Shown in pieces: positions 1 to 10,570 of a DNA stretch of 64,000 nt. The stretch lies in the NCBI GenBank assembly GCA_020135845.1, contig JACHTQ010000002.1:1-64000 (forward strand), read 5' to 3'. Position numbers and translations under genes: made by a program. Within the stretch, counting starts at the first letter, position 1; each line of letters begins with the position of its first letter. The notes under the pieces were generated by a model. The model had not been told where the DNA came from. It saw nothing but the letters and a program-made list of their open reading frames with translations, and ran no database searches. The DNA comes from Campylobacter sp. W0018 (GTDB lineage: Bacteria > Campylobacterota > Campylobacteria > Campylobacterales > Campylobacteraceae).

Positions 1-572
1 CCGCCACGAGAGCTGAAATTTCAGATGTAGCAAATGCAGTATTAGATGGTAGTGATGCTGTAATGCTTAGCGAAGAAAGTGCTGTGGGTATAGATCCTGC
101 CAATGCTGTTGATATCATGTGTCAGACAATCATAGAAACAGAAAAAAACTACCCCTATAATAAATTTAATGATTTTGAAAATTTAGACAATACAGATAAA
201 ATCATGCGTTCAAGTGCGAATTTATCTAAAGATTTAAATGCTGATGCGATTTTTTCTCTTACAAGTAGCGGAAAATCAGCCATGAAAATTTCTAGATATA
301 GACCTAACACAGACATTATAGCCGTAGCTCATTCAGAAAAAACTCTTAATCTATTAAGTATAGTATGGGGAGTTAATCCGGCTATTTTAGTTAATAAAAG
401 CGAACATTTAACAGAATTATTAAAAAATACAGTTAAATTAGGTGTAGAAAAAGATTTTATTAATGAAAATCAATGCTATATATTAACAGCAGGTTTTCCA
501 ACGGGAGTAGAAGGAACGAGTAATCTTATTAGAATACTTGAAAAAGATCAAATATCTTATTATTTAAAATAG
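1..572 (+). CDS. pyk: Pyruvate kinase, C-terminal part (5' end outside window)
   Basis: Pyruvate kinase makes ATP and pyruvate from phosphoenolpyruvate and ADP in the cytoplasm. Reading from base 3, the frame is open from the window edge and begins [16 protein letters not shown] followed by [12 protein letters not shown]. This is the conserved helix and strand at the end of the pyruvate kinase barrel, close to the TRAE signature. The remainder matches the C-terminal regulatory domain, with a late [11 protein letters not shown] stretch where the family has the glycine-rich end of that domain. The first in-frame ATG (position 63) is internal, not the start. About 190 residues are visible of a protein normally near 480. 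The family is certain; the N-terminal catalytic half cannot be judged. Confidence 0.95.
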   Translation, partial: ATRAEISDVANAVLDGSDAVMLSEESAVGIDPANAVDIMCQTIIETEKNYPYNKFNDFENLDNTDKIMRSSANLSKDLNADAIFSLTSSGKSAMKISRYRPNTDIIAVAHSEKTLNLLSIVWGVNPAILVNKSEHLTELLKNTVKLGVEKDFINENQCYILTAGFPTGVEGTSNLIRILEKDQISYYLK

Positions 573-591
573 TTTTTTAATAATATAAAAA

Positions 592-613
592 ATTTTATTA
601 AAAAAGCCGATAT
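592..613 (+). promoter_or_regulatory. Probable sigma28 (FliA) promoter of the downstream flagellar co-expressed gene
   Basis: The sequence GCCGATAT at 606-613 matches the sigma28 -10 element (GCCGATAA in enterics, CGATWT in Campylobacter). It lies about 30 bases upstream of the start codon at 643, which is followed back by a strong AAGGAG ribosome site at 632-637. A T-rich block (TTTTATTA, about 593-600) sits where a weak -35 would lie. No good sigma70 -10 is evident in the same gap. The assignment rests on motif reading plus knowledge that the C. jejuni orthologue belongs to the sigma28 regulon. Confidence 0.6.
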
Positions 614-642
614 AAATATAACCTCACTATTAAGGAGCAAAA

Positions 643-1281
643 ATGCAAGTGAATACTTATTCAAATATCGCTAGCATGACTCAAACCCAAGTTAGCAATA
701 AGAAGGTAGATGAAGATGCTAAAAAAAATACCAAAGATGCAAACCTTCAAAGTGCTAGTTCAAGTAAAGATATCAACAAAGATGCTCTTGAAAAACTAAG
801 CTCACTTGGAGGAAAAGGTATTACTCAACTCTACATGGTTCAATTTCAGCAACAAACCATGAATACAGTTTTTGGTACAAGCAATGCTCAAGCTGGAATT
901 GAAGGTCTTTTAAATGGAGGAAATTTAGATACCGCAAAATCTATTCTTTCTAGCATTGATTTCGCATCTTTAGGTTATAGTGGTAAAAATCCACTTTCAA
1001 TGGACGCTGATGAATTAAAACAGCTTGTAAGCGAAGATGGATTTTTTGGCGTTGACAATACAGCAAATCGTATCGCTGATTTCGTAATCAACGGAGCTGG
1101 AAACGATGTCGATAAACTTAAAGAGGGGCTTGATGGGATAAAAAAAGGATTTGAGCAAGCAGAAAAAATGTGGGGTGGAAAGCTTCCTCAAATCAGCCAA
1201 GATACAATGGATGCGGCAATTAAAAAAGTTACTGATCGCATTGATGAACTTGGAGGAAAAACTCTAGATCTCCAAGCTTAA
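643..1281 (+). CDS. Flagellar co-expressed determinant, Cj0391c-like (FedB family, tentative)
   Basis: This 212-residue protein has no signal peptide and no membrane segment. Residues 1-60 are Ser/Thr/Asn/Lys-rich and probably disordered. The remainder is mixed and helical, with a C-terminal region (about 120-212) rich in Asp, Lys and Gly. It corresponds in position and character to C. jejuni Cj0391c, a gene expressed with flagellin under sigma28; I recall it being named FedB, but that name is from memory. The family includes proteins secreted through the flagellar export apparatus, and a disordered N-terminus fits that, but secretion is inference. AAGGAG lies 5 bases before the ATG. A convergent hairpin separates it from pflB. 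Confidence 0.75.
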   Translation: MQVNTYSNIASMTQTQVSNKKVDEDAKKNTKDANLQSASSSKDINKDALEKLSSLGGKGITQLYMVQFQQQTMNTVFGTSNAQAGIEGLLNGGNLDTAKSILSSIDFASLGYSGKNPLSMDADELKQLVSEDGFFGVDNTANRIADFVINGAGNDVDKLKEGLDGIKKGFEQAEKMWGGKLPQISQDTMDAAIKKVTDRIDELGGKTLDLQA

Positions 1282-1286
1282 TCCAT

Positions 1287-1323
1287 AAAGATGTTTAAAT
1301 AATTTTAAACATCTTTAATTTTT
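1287..1323. terminator. Bidirectional terminator between fedB-like gene and pflB
   Basis: A perfect 13-bp inverted repeat, AAAGATGTTTAAA (1287-1299) and TTTAAACATCTTT (1304-1316), has a 4-base loop. It is followed on the plus strand by AATTTTTAAT. It sits between two convergent genes and its right arm overlaps the pflB stop codon, so it probably ends both transcripts. Confidence 0.75.
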
Positions 1324-3768
1324 AATATCAAAAGTAAAAAATTTACTCTTAAAATCATTCGGTAGTGTTTTGTATTGGTTAATAGCCGCTTCGTAATTTT
1401 TTACTTCTTGATAAAGCAAACCTAAAGCCGCTTTGCTTTCTTTATTGTTTTTATCGGTTAATTTTGAAAGTTGTAATAAGGCTATAGCTGAGTTTGGATT
1501 ATTTGCCCCTATAGCTGCAACTGCGGCTAAAAATAAAGTTCTAGTATCTTTAATTTTATAATCATCAATCAAAATATTATAAAGTGCATAAGCCTCTTCA
1601 AATTGTTTAGCGAAAATATCCAAATACGCTAAAGTCTGTATAATGCTTTCACTTTCAAATTTAGAAGTATTCATCAATTCTTTAAATTTATTTCTTTCCA
1701 AATTTAAAAGTCCAGATACATGCATCAAATCAACATAAAATTCTCTAGCTATGCTAGGTCCACCAAAAACACTGCGATAATCAAGTTTTAAATTTTTAAA
1801 ATGAATTTGCGCATTTTGAGCATATTCTTTAATATTAAAATTAGAATTTAAAGAATTAAAATATAAAATATTTGCAATAATATCTTCTGGTAATTGTGAT
1901 CTTAATTTAGCTAATTCAACATCCATACGATTGCTAAGATTATTATTTTTGGCAATAATTGCTTTAAGCATTGAACTTAAAGGCGTATCAGAATTTTTTT
2001 CATCTAAATATGGAAGCATTGAGACATAATCATTTTTAGTCAAAAACAGCATACTTTTTTGCATATTTGCTTTAAAATTCGCATCGGCACTCATATTTTC
2101 AACAATTTCGTTATAAAGTTTAGTTGTATCCAAATCATTTATTTTAGCACAGAATAAAGCAAAAACTCCTGCTAAATAATTTTTAGGATTTAAATGATAA
2201 GAACTAAAAAAGTATTTGTAAGCTAATTCATAATCTTGCATCTGGGCATAAGATAAAGCTAAATTATACTGTAAAATACTATGCTCTGGATAATTTTTCA
2301 GCAATTGCTGAAATTCTTCATTAGCAAGTCTTAATTGCTGATTTAAAGCGTGATTGATAATACTGGCAATTTTTACATTTGTAGAAGATAAAACATTACT
2401 TGTTGTTAAATACTCCCCTGAATCCGTACTATCATCCACAAAATTTGTAACATTAGCCTTTTCTATATATAACGATGCTTGCCTAGAGTCAAAAACTTGA
2501 TAAGGAGCATAATAAAAAAGCAAGTCAAATTGATTTTTTAAATTTTTCAATAAATCCTTAGAAAAATGACTCTGCGCAATGGCGATATTGAACAAATCAT
2601 TATTTAGTCGCACTTTGATTTTATAACGATCTAAAATTTTATATTGATCTTCTTCTTTTTTATAAGCATTTTGCAAACGCATAAGCATATCTTGATAATC
2701 ACCCGTTTTAATATCAACTAAACTTAAAGCTGCTAAACTTTGATTAAAATCTCTATCGATTTTCATGGCAGTACTTAAAGACGTTTTAGCTTTATCATAT
2801 TCTCCTAATCTAGCATACAAAAGACCCAAAGAAAGACTGGGTTCAAAATTTCCTTGAGAATTTAGCTGCTGCACTGCCTTAACGTCAAAATCCATCTTAG
2901 CATAAATTTTAGCTGATAAATATTTAGAAATATCATTATAAGGATCGATATTTACTTGCTGAAACATTTGTAAAGCTTCTGGATAATACCCTTTATAATA
3001 ATCTATCAAAGCTAAATAATAATTATATAGCTTTGATTTTCCTTCTTTAGGAAGATAAACTTGCGCTAAATCAATGTAATATTTAAATTTTTCCTCATCA
3101 TTAAGCTTTAAAGCACATACAGCAGCATTAATAGCGGATACAGTTTGATTTTCACCGCTAGCTATAGCTTTTTTAAAACTTTCAAAAGCTTCTTGAAATT
3201 TTCCTTCATTCATTTGAGAAACGCCTAAATTATAATTAGACAAAGATTCATTATAAATTGCAATTTGTTTATATAATTTTAAAGATTGTCGAATTTCTCC
3301 TTTAAGATATAGCGCATTAGCTTTTTGTATCATAGCATCCACTTTAGCCATATCTTCATATTTATAAGATTCATCCGGAACAATTTCAGATTTTTCAACT
3401 GGCTTTGAAGCGATAATATCTGCTTTAATATTTCCTTCACTGAAAATCAAATAAGTTAAAGTAAAAACCAAAATACAAATAATAACTAAAGAAGCACCGG
3501 CAAGAGACATAAATTTTCTATCTTTATACCAAGGGAGCGGTTCTTGATTTTGAGTTTTCTCAAAAGAAGAAAATTCTTCAGGCGCACTCTCTCTTGTAAA
3601 ACTAAAACCTACATCATCTTCACTGAAATTTTCAGATAAAGATACAAATTCTTCATCATCAGGAACTTGACCTTCTTGTCCTTTAAATTCCCCTAAACTC
3701 TCATCAAGTCTTTCTTTATTGTCGTTTAAATTATCTTCTTCTAGTACTATATCTTCTTTTTCTGCCAT
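1315..3768 (-). CDS. pflB: Flagellar motor disk protein PflB (TPR repeats, single membrane anchor)
   Basis: This 817-residue protein starts with an acidic, Glu/Asp-rich cytoplasmic tail (residues 1-80). One membrane helix follows near 88-112 (core ASLVIICILVFTLTYLIF). The long remaining part is built of helical tetratricopeptide-type repeats, for example around 145-215 and 470-560 (ILQYNLALSYAQMQDYELAY). The architecture and length match C. jejuni PflB (Cj0390, paralysed flagella). With PflA, that protein forms part of the periplasmic disk structure that positions the MotAB stators around the epsilonproteobacterial motor. It is the last gene of a minus-strand run behind serS (9-base gap). motA and motB are elsewhere in this window. 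A TTTTCTTT tail and the shared hairpin follow the stop. Confidence 0.88.
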   Translation of the reverse strand: MAEKEDIVLEEDNLNDNKERLDESLGEFKGQEGQVPDDEEFVSLSENFSEDDVGFSFTRESAPEEFSSFEKTQNQEPLPWYKDRKFMSLAGASLVIICILVFTLTYLIFSEGNIKADIIASKPVEKSEIVPDESYKYEDMAKVDAMIQKANALYLKGEIRQSLKLYKQIAIYNESLSNYNLGVSQMNEGKFQEAFESFKKAIASGENQTVSAINAAVCALKLNDEEKFKYYIDLAQVYLPKEGKSKLYNYYLALIDYYKGYYPEALQMFQQVNIDPYNDISKYLSAKIYAKMDFDVKAVQQLNSQGNFEPSLSLGLLYARLGEYDKAKTSLSTAMKIDRDFNQSLAALSLVDIKTGDYQDMLMRLQNAYKKEEDQYKILDRYKIKVRLNNDLFNIAIAQSHFSKDLLKNLKNQFDLLFYYAPYQVFDSRQASLYIEKANVTNFVDDSTDSGEYLTTSNVLSSTNVKIASIINHALNQQLRLANEEFQQLLKNYPEHSILQYNLALSYAQMQDYELAYKYFFSSYHLNPKNYLAGVFALFCAKINDLDTTKLYNEIVENMSADANFKANMQKSMLFLTKNDYVSMLPYLDEKNSDTPLSSMLKAIIAKNNNLSNRMDVELAKLRSQLPEDIIANILYFNSLNSNFNIKEYAQNAQIHFKNLKLDYRSVFGGPSIAREFYVDLMHVSGLLNLERNKFKELMNTSKFESESIIQTLAYLDIFAKQFEEAYALYNILIDDYKIKDTRTLFLAAVAAIGANNPNSAIALLQLSKLTDKNNKESKAALGLLYQEVKNYEAAINQYKTLPNDFKSKFFTFDIKN

Positions 3769-3777
3769 TTATTTTCT

Positions 3778-5013
3778 TTAAAAATATTTTCTTAAGACAT
3801 CAGGAATAGCGATTTTTCCTTCTTTATCTTGATAATTTTCCATAATAGCAACCAAAGTTCTACCTACAGCTAATGAAGAACCATTTAGAGTATGGACTAA
3901 TTCATTTTTACCTTGCTCATTTTTATAGCGAATTTTGGCACGTCTTGCTTGAAAATCACGGCAATTAGATACGGAGCTAATTTCTCGGTACTTATTTTGA
4001 GAAGGAATCCAAACTTCAAGATCAATAGTCTTTGCAGCACTAAAACCCAAATCTCCTGTACAAAGCATCAAATGCCTATGAGCCAAACCTAAAGAGCTTA
4101 ATAAATCACTCGCACACTCCACCATTTCATTAAATACACTATCACTTTGTTCAGGTTTAGTAATACTTACAAGTTCCACTTTTTCAAACTGATGCTGACG
4201 AATGATTCCTCTTGTATCACGCCCTGCACTACCAGCTTCTTTTCTAAAACAAGCGCTATAACAAGTCATTTTTATCGGCAAACTTTCACTGGTTAAAATT
4301 TCCCCACTATAAAGATTAGTTACTGGAATTTCAGAAGTTGAAATAAGATATAAATCTTCATCATCAACTTTATACATATCATCTTTAAATTTCGGCAATT
4401 GTCCAGTTCCAAACATTGTAGCACTATTAACCAAATAAGGCACATTGACAAAATTAAAACCTCGACTTCTATTAAAATCAATCATATAATTAACCAAAGC
4501 TCGGCTCAATAAAGCACCTTCGTTTTTAAGCACACAAAAACGACTTCCAGAAATTTTAACCCCTCTTACAAAATCAAGCCAATCTAAACTTTCACCCAAA
4601 TCATGATGTTCTTTTGGCTCAAAATCAAAACTTGGTGGAGTAAGGACTTTTTTTATTTCCACATTTTCACCTTCATCCTCACCAACAGGAACAATATCAT
4701 CTGGAATATTTGGAATAGCATGGGCAATATTTTCAAGTTCACTTTCTAAAGCACTTACCTTTTGGCTTTGCTCGTTAATTTTAATTTTATTTTCACTCAA
4801 TTTTACTTTCAATTCTTCTTTATCTTGCGCACTTGCAAGTTCTTTACTGAATTTATTTTGAAAGGCTTGAAGCTCTTCTAAAATTGTCCTTTCTTTTTTC
4901 AATAATGCAAATAAATCAGCTAATTTTTTTAATGTTTCCTCATCAACTTTTTTATGTTTTAATTTTTGACTCACCTCATCAAATTGATTTTGTAATTTTT
5001 TTAAATCAAGCAT
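3778..5013 (-). CDS. serS: Serine--tRNA ligase
   Basis: Cytoplasmic class II synthetase that charges tRNA-Ser, 411 residues, the normal length. Residues 1-105 form the antiparallel coiled-coil arm (Lys/Glu-rich heptads) that grips the long variable arm of tRNA-Ser. The catalytic core shows motif 2 ([26 protein letters not shown], quoted here in pieces: [10 protein letters not shown], then [13 protein letters not shown]). Motif 3 near the C-terminus reads [19 protein letters not shown]. It is nearly identical to C. jejuni SerS in the core, with more divergence in the arm. It lies 10 bases after trpS and 9 before pflB, so it is probably co-transcribed in the der-aroK-trpS-serS-pflB run. Confidence 0.97.
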   Translation of the reverse strand: MLDLKKLQNQFDEVSQKLKHKKVDEETLKKLADLFALLKKERTILEELQAFQNKFSKELASAQDKEELKVKLSENKIKINEQSQKVSALESELENIAHAIPNIPDDIVPVGEDEGENVEIKKVLTPPSFDFEPKEHHDLGESLDWLDFVRGVKISGSRFCVLKNEGALLSRALVNYMIDFNRSRGFNFVNVPYLVNSATMFGTGQLPKFKDDMYKVDDEDLYLISTSEIPVTNLYSGEILTSESLPIKMTCYSACFRKEAGSAGRDTRGIIRQHQFEKVELVSITKPEQSDSVFNEMVECASDLLSSLGLAHRHLMLCTGDLGFSAAKTIDLEVWIPSQNKYREISSVSNCRDFQARRAKIRYKNEQGKNELVHTLNGSSLAVGRTLVAIMENYQDKEGKIAIPDVLRKYF

Positions 5014-5023
5014 CTTATACCCC

Positions 5024-5983
5024 TTATAAGCCTATTTTAGTATAAATTTTTTGCATCTTTTCTTGAGCAATTTTTCTTGCTTTACTCGCACCAAAATCCA
5101 AAACCTCTTTCAAATAAGAAGGTTTATTTAAAAGCTCATTATATTTCTCTCTTATTTCTTTGAAATAATCAATCATTAACTCATTTAAATACATTTTAAA
5201 ATGTCCATATCCCTCGCCTCCCTTTAAATAACGATTTCTCAAATTTTCTTGTCCTTCATTATCTAAAAATAATTTTGCTATTTTAAAAACATTACATTCT
5301 TCAGGATTTTTAGGATCTTCTAAAGCAGTACTATCTGTTACTATCGATGAAATTTGCTTTTTTAAAGTTTTATCATCATTAAAAATATCTATAGTATTTT
5401 TATAAGATTTACTCATTTTAACCCCATCTGTTCCTACAATAACAGCAAGATCTTCGTTGATTTTAGCTTCAGGTAAGATAAAAATTTCTCCCCATTCGTT
5501 ATTTACTTTTAAAGCGATATCACGTGCGATTTCTACGTGTTGAATTTGATCTTTACCTACAGGAACAAGCTGAGTATCAAAAAGTAAAATATCTGCTGCC
5601 ATTAAAACAGGATAAGAAAAAAGTCCATGAGAAGCACTTAGTCCTTTAGCAATTTTATCTTTATAGCTATGCGCACGTTCTAATAAACCCATAGGGGTAA
5701 ATTGTGATAAAATCCAATAAAGCTCCATCACTTCTTTCACATCGCTTTGTAACCAAAAAACACTTTTTTGCGGATCTATACCAAAACTCAAAAAAGCTGC
5801 GGCTGCTTTTATTGAATTTTCTTTCAATTTTTCCCCGTTCTGCAAAGAAGTCATAGCATGATAATTAGCAATAAATATAAACATTTCACTTATATTTTGC
5901 GTATCTATCATTTGTTTAATCGCGCCAAAATAATTTCCGATATGCAAATCTCCACTAGGTTGAATTCCGGTTAATACTCTCAT
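5024..5983 (-). CDS. trpS: Tryptophan--tRNA ligase
   Basis: Class I synthetase that charges tRNA-Trp, 319 residues. The HIGH-type motif appears as [11 protein letters not shown] (residues 11-21). The KMSKS loop appears as KMSKSYKN (about 189-196) after GTDGVK. Other family landmarks are [12 protein letters not shown] and [12 protein letters not shown]. It overlaps aroK by 4 bases and precedes serS by 10, so translation is probably coupled within the minus-strand operon. Confidence 0.97.
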   Translation of the reverse strand: MRVLTGIQPSGDLHIGNYFGAIKQMIDTQNISEMFIFIANYHAMTSLQNGEKLKENSIKAAAAFLSFGIDPQKSVFWLQSDVKEVMELYWILSQFTPMGLLERAHSYKDKIAKGLSASHGLFSYPVLMAADILLFDTQLVPVGKDQIQHVEIARDIALKVNNEWGEIFILPEAKINEDLAVIVGTDGVKMSKSYKNTIDIFNDDKTLKKQISSIVTDSTALEDPKNPEECNVFKIAKLFLDNEGQENLRNRYLKGGEGYGHFKMYLNELMIDYFKEIREKYNELLNKPSYLKEVLDFGASKARKIAQEKMQKIYTKIGL

Positions 5984-6474
5984 TTAACTGCCTTTTTTAA
6001 TTCACTTATAAGCTCATCAATACTTTTATTTTCAATATCTAATATCACATTAGCCTTATCCTCATAAATTTTTATTCTTTCATTATATAACTTTTTTGCT
6101 TTAATTTCATCAAAAAATAAAGGTCTTTTAGCAATTTCATCTTTATTTAAACGCTTTTTTAAATACTCAAAGTCAGCCCTTAAATAAACACTCAATCCGA
6201 TTTTTTCTAAATTTTTCACATTAACAAAACCGCCACCACTTGCAATACAAGCATTTTGACAAAAAATAAAAAAATCGGCTAATTTTTGCTCTTGCTCTCT
6301 AAAAAAATACTCTCCTTTATTTTCAAAAATTTCATTAATGCTTTGCTTAAGTTTCGTCTCAATCAATAAATCACTGTCTAAAAAAATTCGGTCTAACTCT
6401 ACAGCCAATGCTCTAGCCATAGTGCTTTTTCCACATCCCATGAAACCGATGAAAATAATATTATCCATTCTCAT
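5980..6474 (-). CDS. aroK: Shikimate kinase
   Basis: Phosphorylates shikimate at O3, a late step of the chorismate pathway to aromatic amino acids. From the chosen start the protein is 164 residues and begins [18 protein letters not shown]. The P-loop GFMGCGKST, the substrate-binding LDSD motif, the FREQE segment with its arginine and the GGG loop (ASGGGFV) are all visible. Longer starts are open back to 6507. The ATG at 6474 is preferred because AAGGA (6480-6484) lies 5 bases upstream and because it gives the same N-terminal length as C. jejuni AroK. The gene begins inside the end of der (13-base overlap), indicating translational coupling. Confidence 0.93.
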   Translation of the reverse strand: MRMDNIIFIGFMGCGKSTMARALAVELDRIFLDSDLLIETKLKQSINEIFENKGEYFFREQEQKLADFFIFCQNACIASGGGFVNVKNLEKIGLSVYLRADFEYLKKRLNKDEIAKRPLFFDEIKAKKLYNERIKIYEDKANVILDIENKSIDELISELKKAVK

Positions 6475-7849
6475 CATTTTCCTTGCTTCCTTTTTTGCGT
6501 GAAGCAATGATTAAAGGAACTCCCTCAAAATCAAATTCTTTTCTTATTTTATTTTGCAAATAACGCTTATAGCTAAAATGCAAGGCTTTGGGACGATTCA
6601 TAATTAAAGCGATTTTTGGAGGAGCAACATCATATTGCACAGCATAATAAATTTTAACCAATTTTCCATAATCATGTGGCAATGGATGTGCTTTGGTTGC
6701 GCTTTCGATTAAATTATTAAGTTTTGAAGTTGGGATTTTTTGTATGAAATTTTCAAAAACTTTTAAAATTTTATCAAGTATTACATGCACTCTCTTACCA
6801 CTTAAAGCTGAAACACTGACAATAGGTGCATGGGCTAAAAATTTAAAACGATCAAGTTTTAATTCTTTAACCGTTTTATCAAAATCAAGCTCACTTTTAT
6901 CCCATTTATTTAAAACTATGATAACACCTAAATAATATTTTGCGATAAGTCCTGCTATTCTTTCATCAAGCTCATTAAAACCTTCATCTGCATCTAAAAC
7001 CAAAAGTGCGATTTGAGAATTTTGCAAAATTTTTTCAGTACGATTTAAGGCAAACCTTTCTAACCCTTGAATTTTTCCACGTTTTCTAATACCAGCAGTA
7101 TCCACAAATTCTATCGTTTTATCTTGATAAGTTATAGCTTCATTTACAGGATCGATTGTGGTTCCAGCTATACTACTAACCACGCTACGTTCTTGTTTGA
7201 CTAAAGCATTTAAAAGGCTTGATTTTCCAACATTAACACGACCTACAATCCCTACTCTAATATGATTTTGATCTATCTCTTTAAATTGCAATTCTTGTTT
7301 ATTTTCGTCATAATGCTCTAAAAAATCCTCTAAATCTTGTTCTTCATCAGGAACCAAGCTAGCTTCATTTAAAAATTGTTCTAGCCAAGCATAAAGCTCA
7401 TCAAGCCCCACATTATGAGTCACTGAAATATTAAAAATTTCTTTTACACCAAAATTTGCAAATTCCCACGCTCTTTCTTCATCTTTTTTATTGTCTACTT
7501 TATTAATAACCAAGGCTAGTGGTTTATTTAATTTTTTTAAAGAATAAAAAAAACGTCTATCTTCTTCATCTGGAGCTAATTTTCCATCAACCAAATAAAG
7601 AATAATATCGCTTTCTTTGGCAACTTTTAAAGTATTTTTTTTAACATTTTTAAAAAGCTCATCACTCTCATCAAGTCCGCCACTATCAATAATAAAAGCG
7701 CTCTTAGAACCAATGCAAGCCTCAGTTTTATTGGTATCTCTTGTTGTGCCAGAAATTTCACTTGTGATTGCTATTCTTCTTTTTGCCATCCTATTAAAGA
7801 GGCTTGATTTTCCAACATTAGGCTTTCCTATCAATATAATGCTTTGCAT
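6461..7849 (-). CDS. der: Ribosome-assembly GTPase Der (EngA)
   Basis: Tandem-GTPase protein needed for maturation of the 50S ribosomal subunit, 462 residues. G1 of the first domain is GKPNVGKSS (residues 8-16), with SGTTRDTNK as its switch I and DSGGLDE after it. The second domain begins near residue 198 with GRVNVGKSS, then [16 protein letters not shown] and NKWDKSE. A C-terminal KH-like domain follows from about residue 370. The acidic linker between the GTPase domains ([13 protein letters not shown]) is typical. It is first in the minus-strand run der-aroK-trpS-serS-pflB and is divergent from the DMT permease at 7970. Confidence 0.96.
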   Translation of the reverse strand: MQSIILIGKPNVGKSSLFNRMAKRRIAITSEISGTTRDTNKTEACIGSKSAFIIDSGGLDESDELFKNVKKNTLKVAKESDIILYLVDGKLAPDEEDRRFFYSLKKLNKPLALVINKVDNKKDEERAWEFANFGVKEIFNISVTHNVGLDELYAWLEQFLNEASLVPDEEQDLEDFLEHYDENKQELQFKEIDQNHIRVGIVGRVNVGKSSLLNALVKQERSVVSSIAGTTIDPVNEAITYQDKTIEFVDTAGIRKRGKIQGLERFALNRTEKILQNSQIALLVLDADEGFNELDERIAGLIAKYYLGVIIVLNKWDKSELDFDKTVKELKLDRFKFLAHAPIVSVSALSGKRVHVILDKILKVFENFIQKIPTSKLNNLIESATKAHPLPHDYGKLVKIYYAVQYDVAPPKIALIMNRPKALHFSYKRYLQNKIRKEFDFEGVPLIIASRKKGSKENDENG

Positions 7850-7969
7850 TTTTTTCCTATTTTTTAAAATAAAATTTTTTTAAGAAAAATTATATAAAAT
7901 TTGCCTTAATATTAAGCAAAAAAAGACTAGAATTAATCCATTTTTCAAGTTAATCCTCAAGGAATAAAA

Positions 7970-8899
7970 ATGCGAAAACTTATCAGACACAACCTTGGAA
8001 TTTATTTTATGCTTTTAGCGTGTTTGGATTTTACACTTATGGGAGCTTGTGCTAAAATTTTAAGCAAAGAAATAAGCTCTATTGAAATTATGTTTTTTAG
8101 AAATATTATAGGAGTTGTATTTTTACTTTGGTTGTTGAAAAAATCAAAAGTTCACAAAGAAGGTGGACATTTTTGGCTTTTAGTTTTTAGAGGCGTTGCG
8201 GGCACACTTTCACTTTATATGTTTTTTTATAATATCTCAAACATCACCTTAGGTGGAGCCTTTGCTTTTCAAAAAACAGCACCTATTTTTATCACCCTTA
8301 TTGCTTTTTTTATTTTTAAAGAAAAACTAGAAAAAAAGGCTTGGATAGGAATTTTTATCGCTTTTTTAGGCATGCTTTTAATCACTCAACCTTGGGCCGA
8401 TAAAGCCTATCACTCGGGTTTTGATTTAAAAAATTCCATCATAGGAATTTCAAGTGGCTTTCTAGCTGCATTAGCTCTTACAAGCGTGAGAAAACTTAGA
8501 AAATCTTACACCACAGAACAAATCGCATTTTCATTTATTTTTCTTGGCACGCTTATGCCTTTACTTTCAATGATAGGAGCTGAATTTTTTCAATCTAAAG
8601 ATTTTCATTCTTTGCATATGGATTTTATTTTGGCTCCATTTGTAATGCCTAGTTTACAATCATGGATCATTATTTTAATCATGGGAATTTTAGGCACCAT
8701 TTATCAAATTCATGTCACCAAAGCCTATGGGATAGCCAAACAAGCTGGCATTGTCGCGGGTGTAAGTTATTTTGATGTGATTTTTAGTTTAATTGTTGGA
8801 TTAATTTTGGGCGATAATTTACCAAGCGCTATGGTTTTTTTAGGTATAATAGGGATAATTTGTGGAGGATTAATCTTAGTCGTAAAAGGAAAAAAATGA
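7970..8899 (+). CDS. EamA/DMT-family inner-membrane permease
   Basis: Predicted 309-residue membrane protein with about ten hydrophobic helices arranged as two EamA repeats. The first repeat includes [14 protein letters not shown], then [18 protein letters not shown] and [21 protein letters not shown]. The second repeat (about 155-300) ends [18 protein letters not shown]. The drug/metabolite transporter superfamily usually exports small metabolites; the substrate cannot be told. It corresponds to Cj0385c. AAGGA precedes the ATG by 6 bases. The stop overlaps the kdsA start (ATGA), so it probably heads the kdsA-ribH-nusB-pyrF operon. Confidence 0.9.
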   Translation: MRKLIRHNLGIYFMLLACLDFTLMGACAKILSKEISSIEIMFFRNIIGVVFLLWLLKKSKVHKEGGHFWLLVFRGVAGTLSLYMFFYNISNITLGGAFAFQKTAPIFITLIAFFIFKEKLEKKAWIGIFIAFLGMLLITQPWADKAYHSGFDLKNSIIGISSGFLAALALTSVRKLRKSYTTEQIAFSFIFLGTLMPLLSMIGAEFFQSKDFHSLHMDFILAPFVMPSLQSWIIILIMGILGTIYQIHVTKAYGIAKQAGIVAGVSYFDVIFSLIVGLILGDNLPSAMVFLGIIGIICGGLILVVKGKK

Positions 8900-9708
8900 A
8901 AAAAATGATATTAATTGCTGGTCCTTGCGTCATAGAAAGCAAAGATTTAGTATTTAAAATCGCTGAACAACTTAAATTTTTTAATGAAAATGAAAATATA
9001 GAATTTTATTTTAAATCCAGTTTTGATAAAGCTAATCGCACAAGTATTGATTCTTTTCGTGGACCTGGAATCGAAGAAGGACTTAAAATTTTACAAAGTG
9101 TTAAAAATGAATTTAACATGAAAATTTTAACCGATATTCATGAAAGCACTCAAGCATCAATTGCGAGTGAAGTCGTTGATGTGCTTCAAATTCCAGCATT
9201 TTTGTGTCGTCAAACTGATTTGCTTATTGAGGCTGCTAAAACCAAATCAAAAGTCAATATCAAAAAAGGCCAATTTCTAAACCCAAGCGATATTAAATAT
9301 AGCGTTAAAAAAATTCTTCAAACTAGAGGTATCAATGAAGAAGGCTATGAAGTAGCGAAACAAAATGGAATTTTTGTTGCTGAAAGAGGTGCTAGCTTTG
9401 GATATGGAAATTTAGTTGTAGATATGAGATCTTTAGTTATTATGCGTGAATTTGCACCCGTTGTATTTGATGCGACTCATAGTGTTCAAATGCCAGGAGC
9501 TGCAGGAGGGAAAAGTGGAGGGAAAAGTGAATTTGTAGAACCTTTAGCAAGAGCAGCAGCAGCGGTTGGCGTGGATGGATTTTTCTTTGAAACCCATATC
9601 AATCCTTGTGAAGCTCTATGCGATGGACCAAATATGCTAGATATTTCACGTCTTAAAAATTGCGTTGAAACACTTTTAAAAATACAAAATATTATAAAGG
9701 ATATTTAA
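8896..9708 (+). CDS. kdsA: 3-deoxy-8-phosphooctulonate (KDO-8-phosphate) synthase
   Basis: Condenses arabinose 5-phosphate with phosphoenolpyruvate to make KDO-8-phosphate for the lipooligosaccharide core. The protein is 270 residues, the family norm. Landmarks are [12 protein letters not shown] at the start, [13 protein letters not shown] (substrate-binding Lys, Asn, Arg), [19 protein letters not shown], and [12 protein letters not shown]. The ATG at 8896 was chosen over an open frame back to 8860. It follows AAAGGA directly, overlaps the permease stop as ATGA, and gives the length usual for the family. The stop overlaps the ribH ATG. Confidence 0.96.
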   Translation: MKKMILIAGPCVIESKDLVFKIAEQLKFFNENENIEFYFKSSFDKANRTSIDSFRGPGIEEGLKILQSVKNEFNMKILTDIHESTQASIASEVVDVLQIPAFLCRQTDLLIEAAKTKSKVNIKKGQFLNPSDIKYSVKKILQTRGINEEGYEVAKQNGIFVAERGASFGYGNLVVDMRSLVIMREFAPVVFDATHSVQMPGAAGGKSGGKSEFVEPLARAAAAVGVDGFFFETHINPCEALCDGPNMLDISRLKNCVETLLKIQNIIKDI

Positions 9709-10172
9709 TGAAAATTATCGAAGGAAAACTAAATCTTAATTCTAATGAAAAAATTGCAATTATCAATGCAAGATTTAATCACATCATCACTGATCGTCTT
9801 GTTGAAGGTGCGAAAGATGCCTTTTTAAGACATGGAGGTAAAGAAGAAAATTTAAGCCTTATTCTTGTTCCAGGGGCTTTTGAACTTCCTTTTATTTTAA
9901 AAAAAGCTATAGAAAGTCAAAAATTTGACGCTATTTGTTGTATAGGTGCTGTTATTAGAGGTTCAACTCCGCATTTTGATTATGTTGCAGCAGAAACCAC
10001 AAAAGGCATTGCTAATATAAGTTTAAATCATAATATTCCTGTAAGTTTTGGCGTACTCACCACTGATACTATAGAACAAGCCATAGAAAGAGCAGGAAGC
10101 AAAGCTGGAAATAAAGGTTTTGAAGCTATGGTTACGGTTATAGAAATGCTTAATTTAAGCAAGGAAATTTAA
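9708..10172 (+). CDS. ribH: 6,7-dimethyl-8-ribityllumazine synthase
   Basis: Penultimate step of riboflavin synthesis, joining the pyrimidine and the dihydroxybutanone phosphate. It is 154 residues, with the family signatures [45 protein letters not shown] and [13 protein letters not shown]. The His in STPHFDYV matches the catalytic position. It overlaps kdsA and nusB by one base each (TAATG), so translation is coupled through the operon. Confidence 0.97.
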   Translation: MKIIEGKLNLNSNEKIAIINARFNHIITDRLVEGAKDAFLRHGGKEENLSLILVPGAFELPFILKKAIESQKFDAICCIGAVIRGSTPHFDYVAAETTKGIANISLNHNIPVSFGVLTTDTIEQAIERAGSKAGNKGFEAMVTVIEMLNLSKEI

Positions 10173-10570
10173 TGGCAACACGTCATCAAGTCAGACAAAG
10201 TGTTGTTTCTTTGCTTTATGCTTTAGAAATGAATGAAAAAAATGAAAATTTTATTGATGATTATTTAAATGAAAAAAAAATTCGCAATGAGCAAAAGAAT
10301 TTTACTTTAAATTTATATCAAGGTATTATTCATAATCTTTGTAATATTGATGAAAAATTAAATACTCATCTGAATGAAAACAAAATTGAAAAATTAGGAT
10401 ATATTGAAAGAGCTATATTAAGACTTGGAGCTTATGAGTTGCTTTTTACAGACACACCGAGTGCAATTATTATCAATGAAGCGATAGAATTAGCTAAAGA
10501 ATTAGCTAATGATAGTTCTCCTAAATTTATCAATGGAGTCTTAGACTCACTAATTAAGGCTAAAAAATGA
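10172..10570 (+). CDS. nusB: Transcription antitermination factor NusB
   Basis: All-helical RNA-binding factor that pairs with NusE (S10) at boxA sites for rRNA antitermination. It is 132 residues, starting [20 protein letters not shown]. The C-terminal half carries the family pattern [17 protein letters not shown], then [12 protein letters not shown] and [10 protein letters not shown]. It is coupled to ribH (shared base) and overlaps pyrF by 4 bases. The ribH-nusB pairing is common in bacteria. Confidence 0.95.
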   Translation: MATRHQVRQSVVSLLYALEMNEKNENFIDDYLNEKKIRNEQKNFTLNLYQGIIHNLCNIDEKLNTHLNENKIEKLGYIERAILRLGAYELLFTDTPSAIIINEAIELAKELANDSSPKFINGVLDSLIKAKK

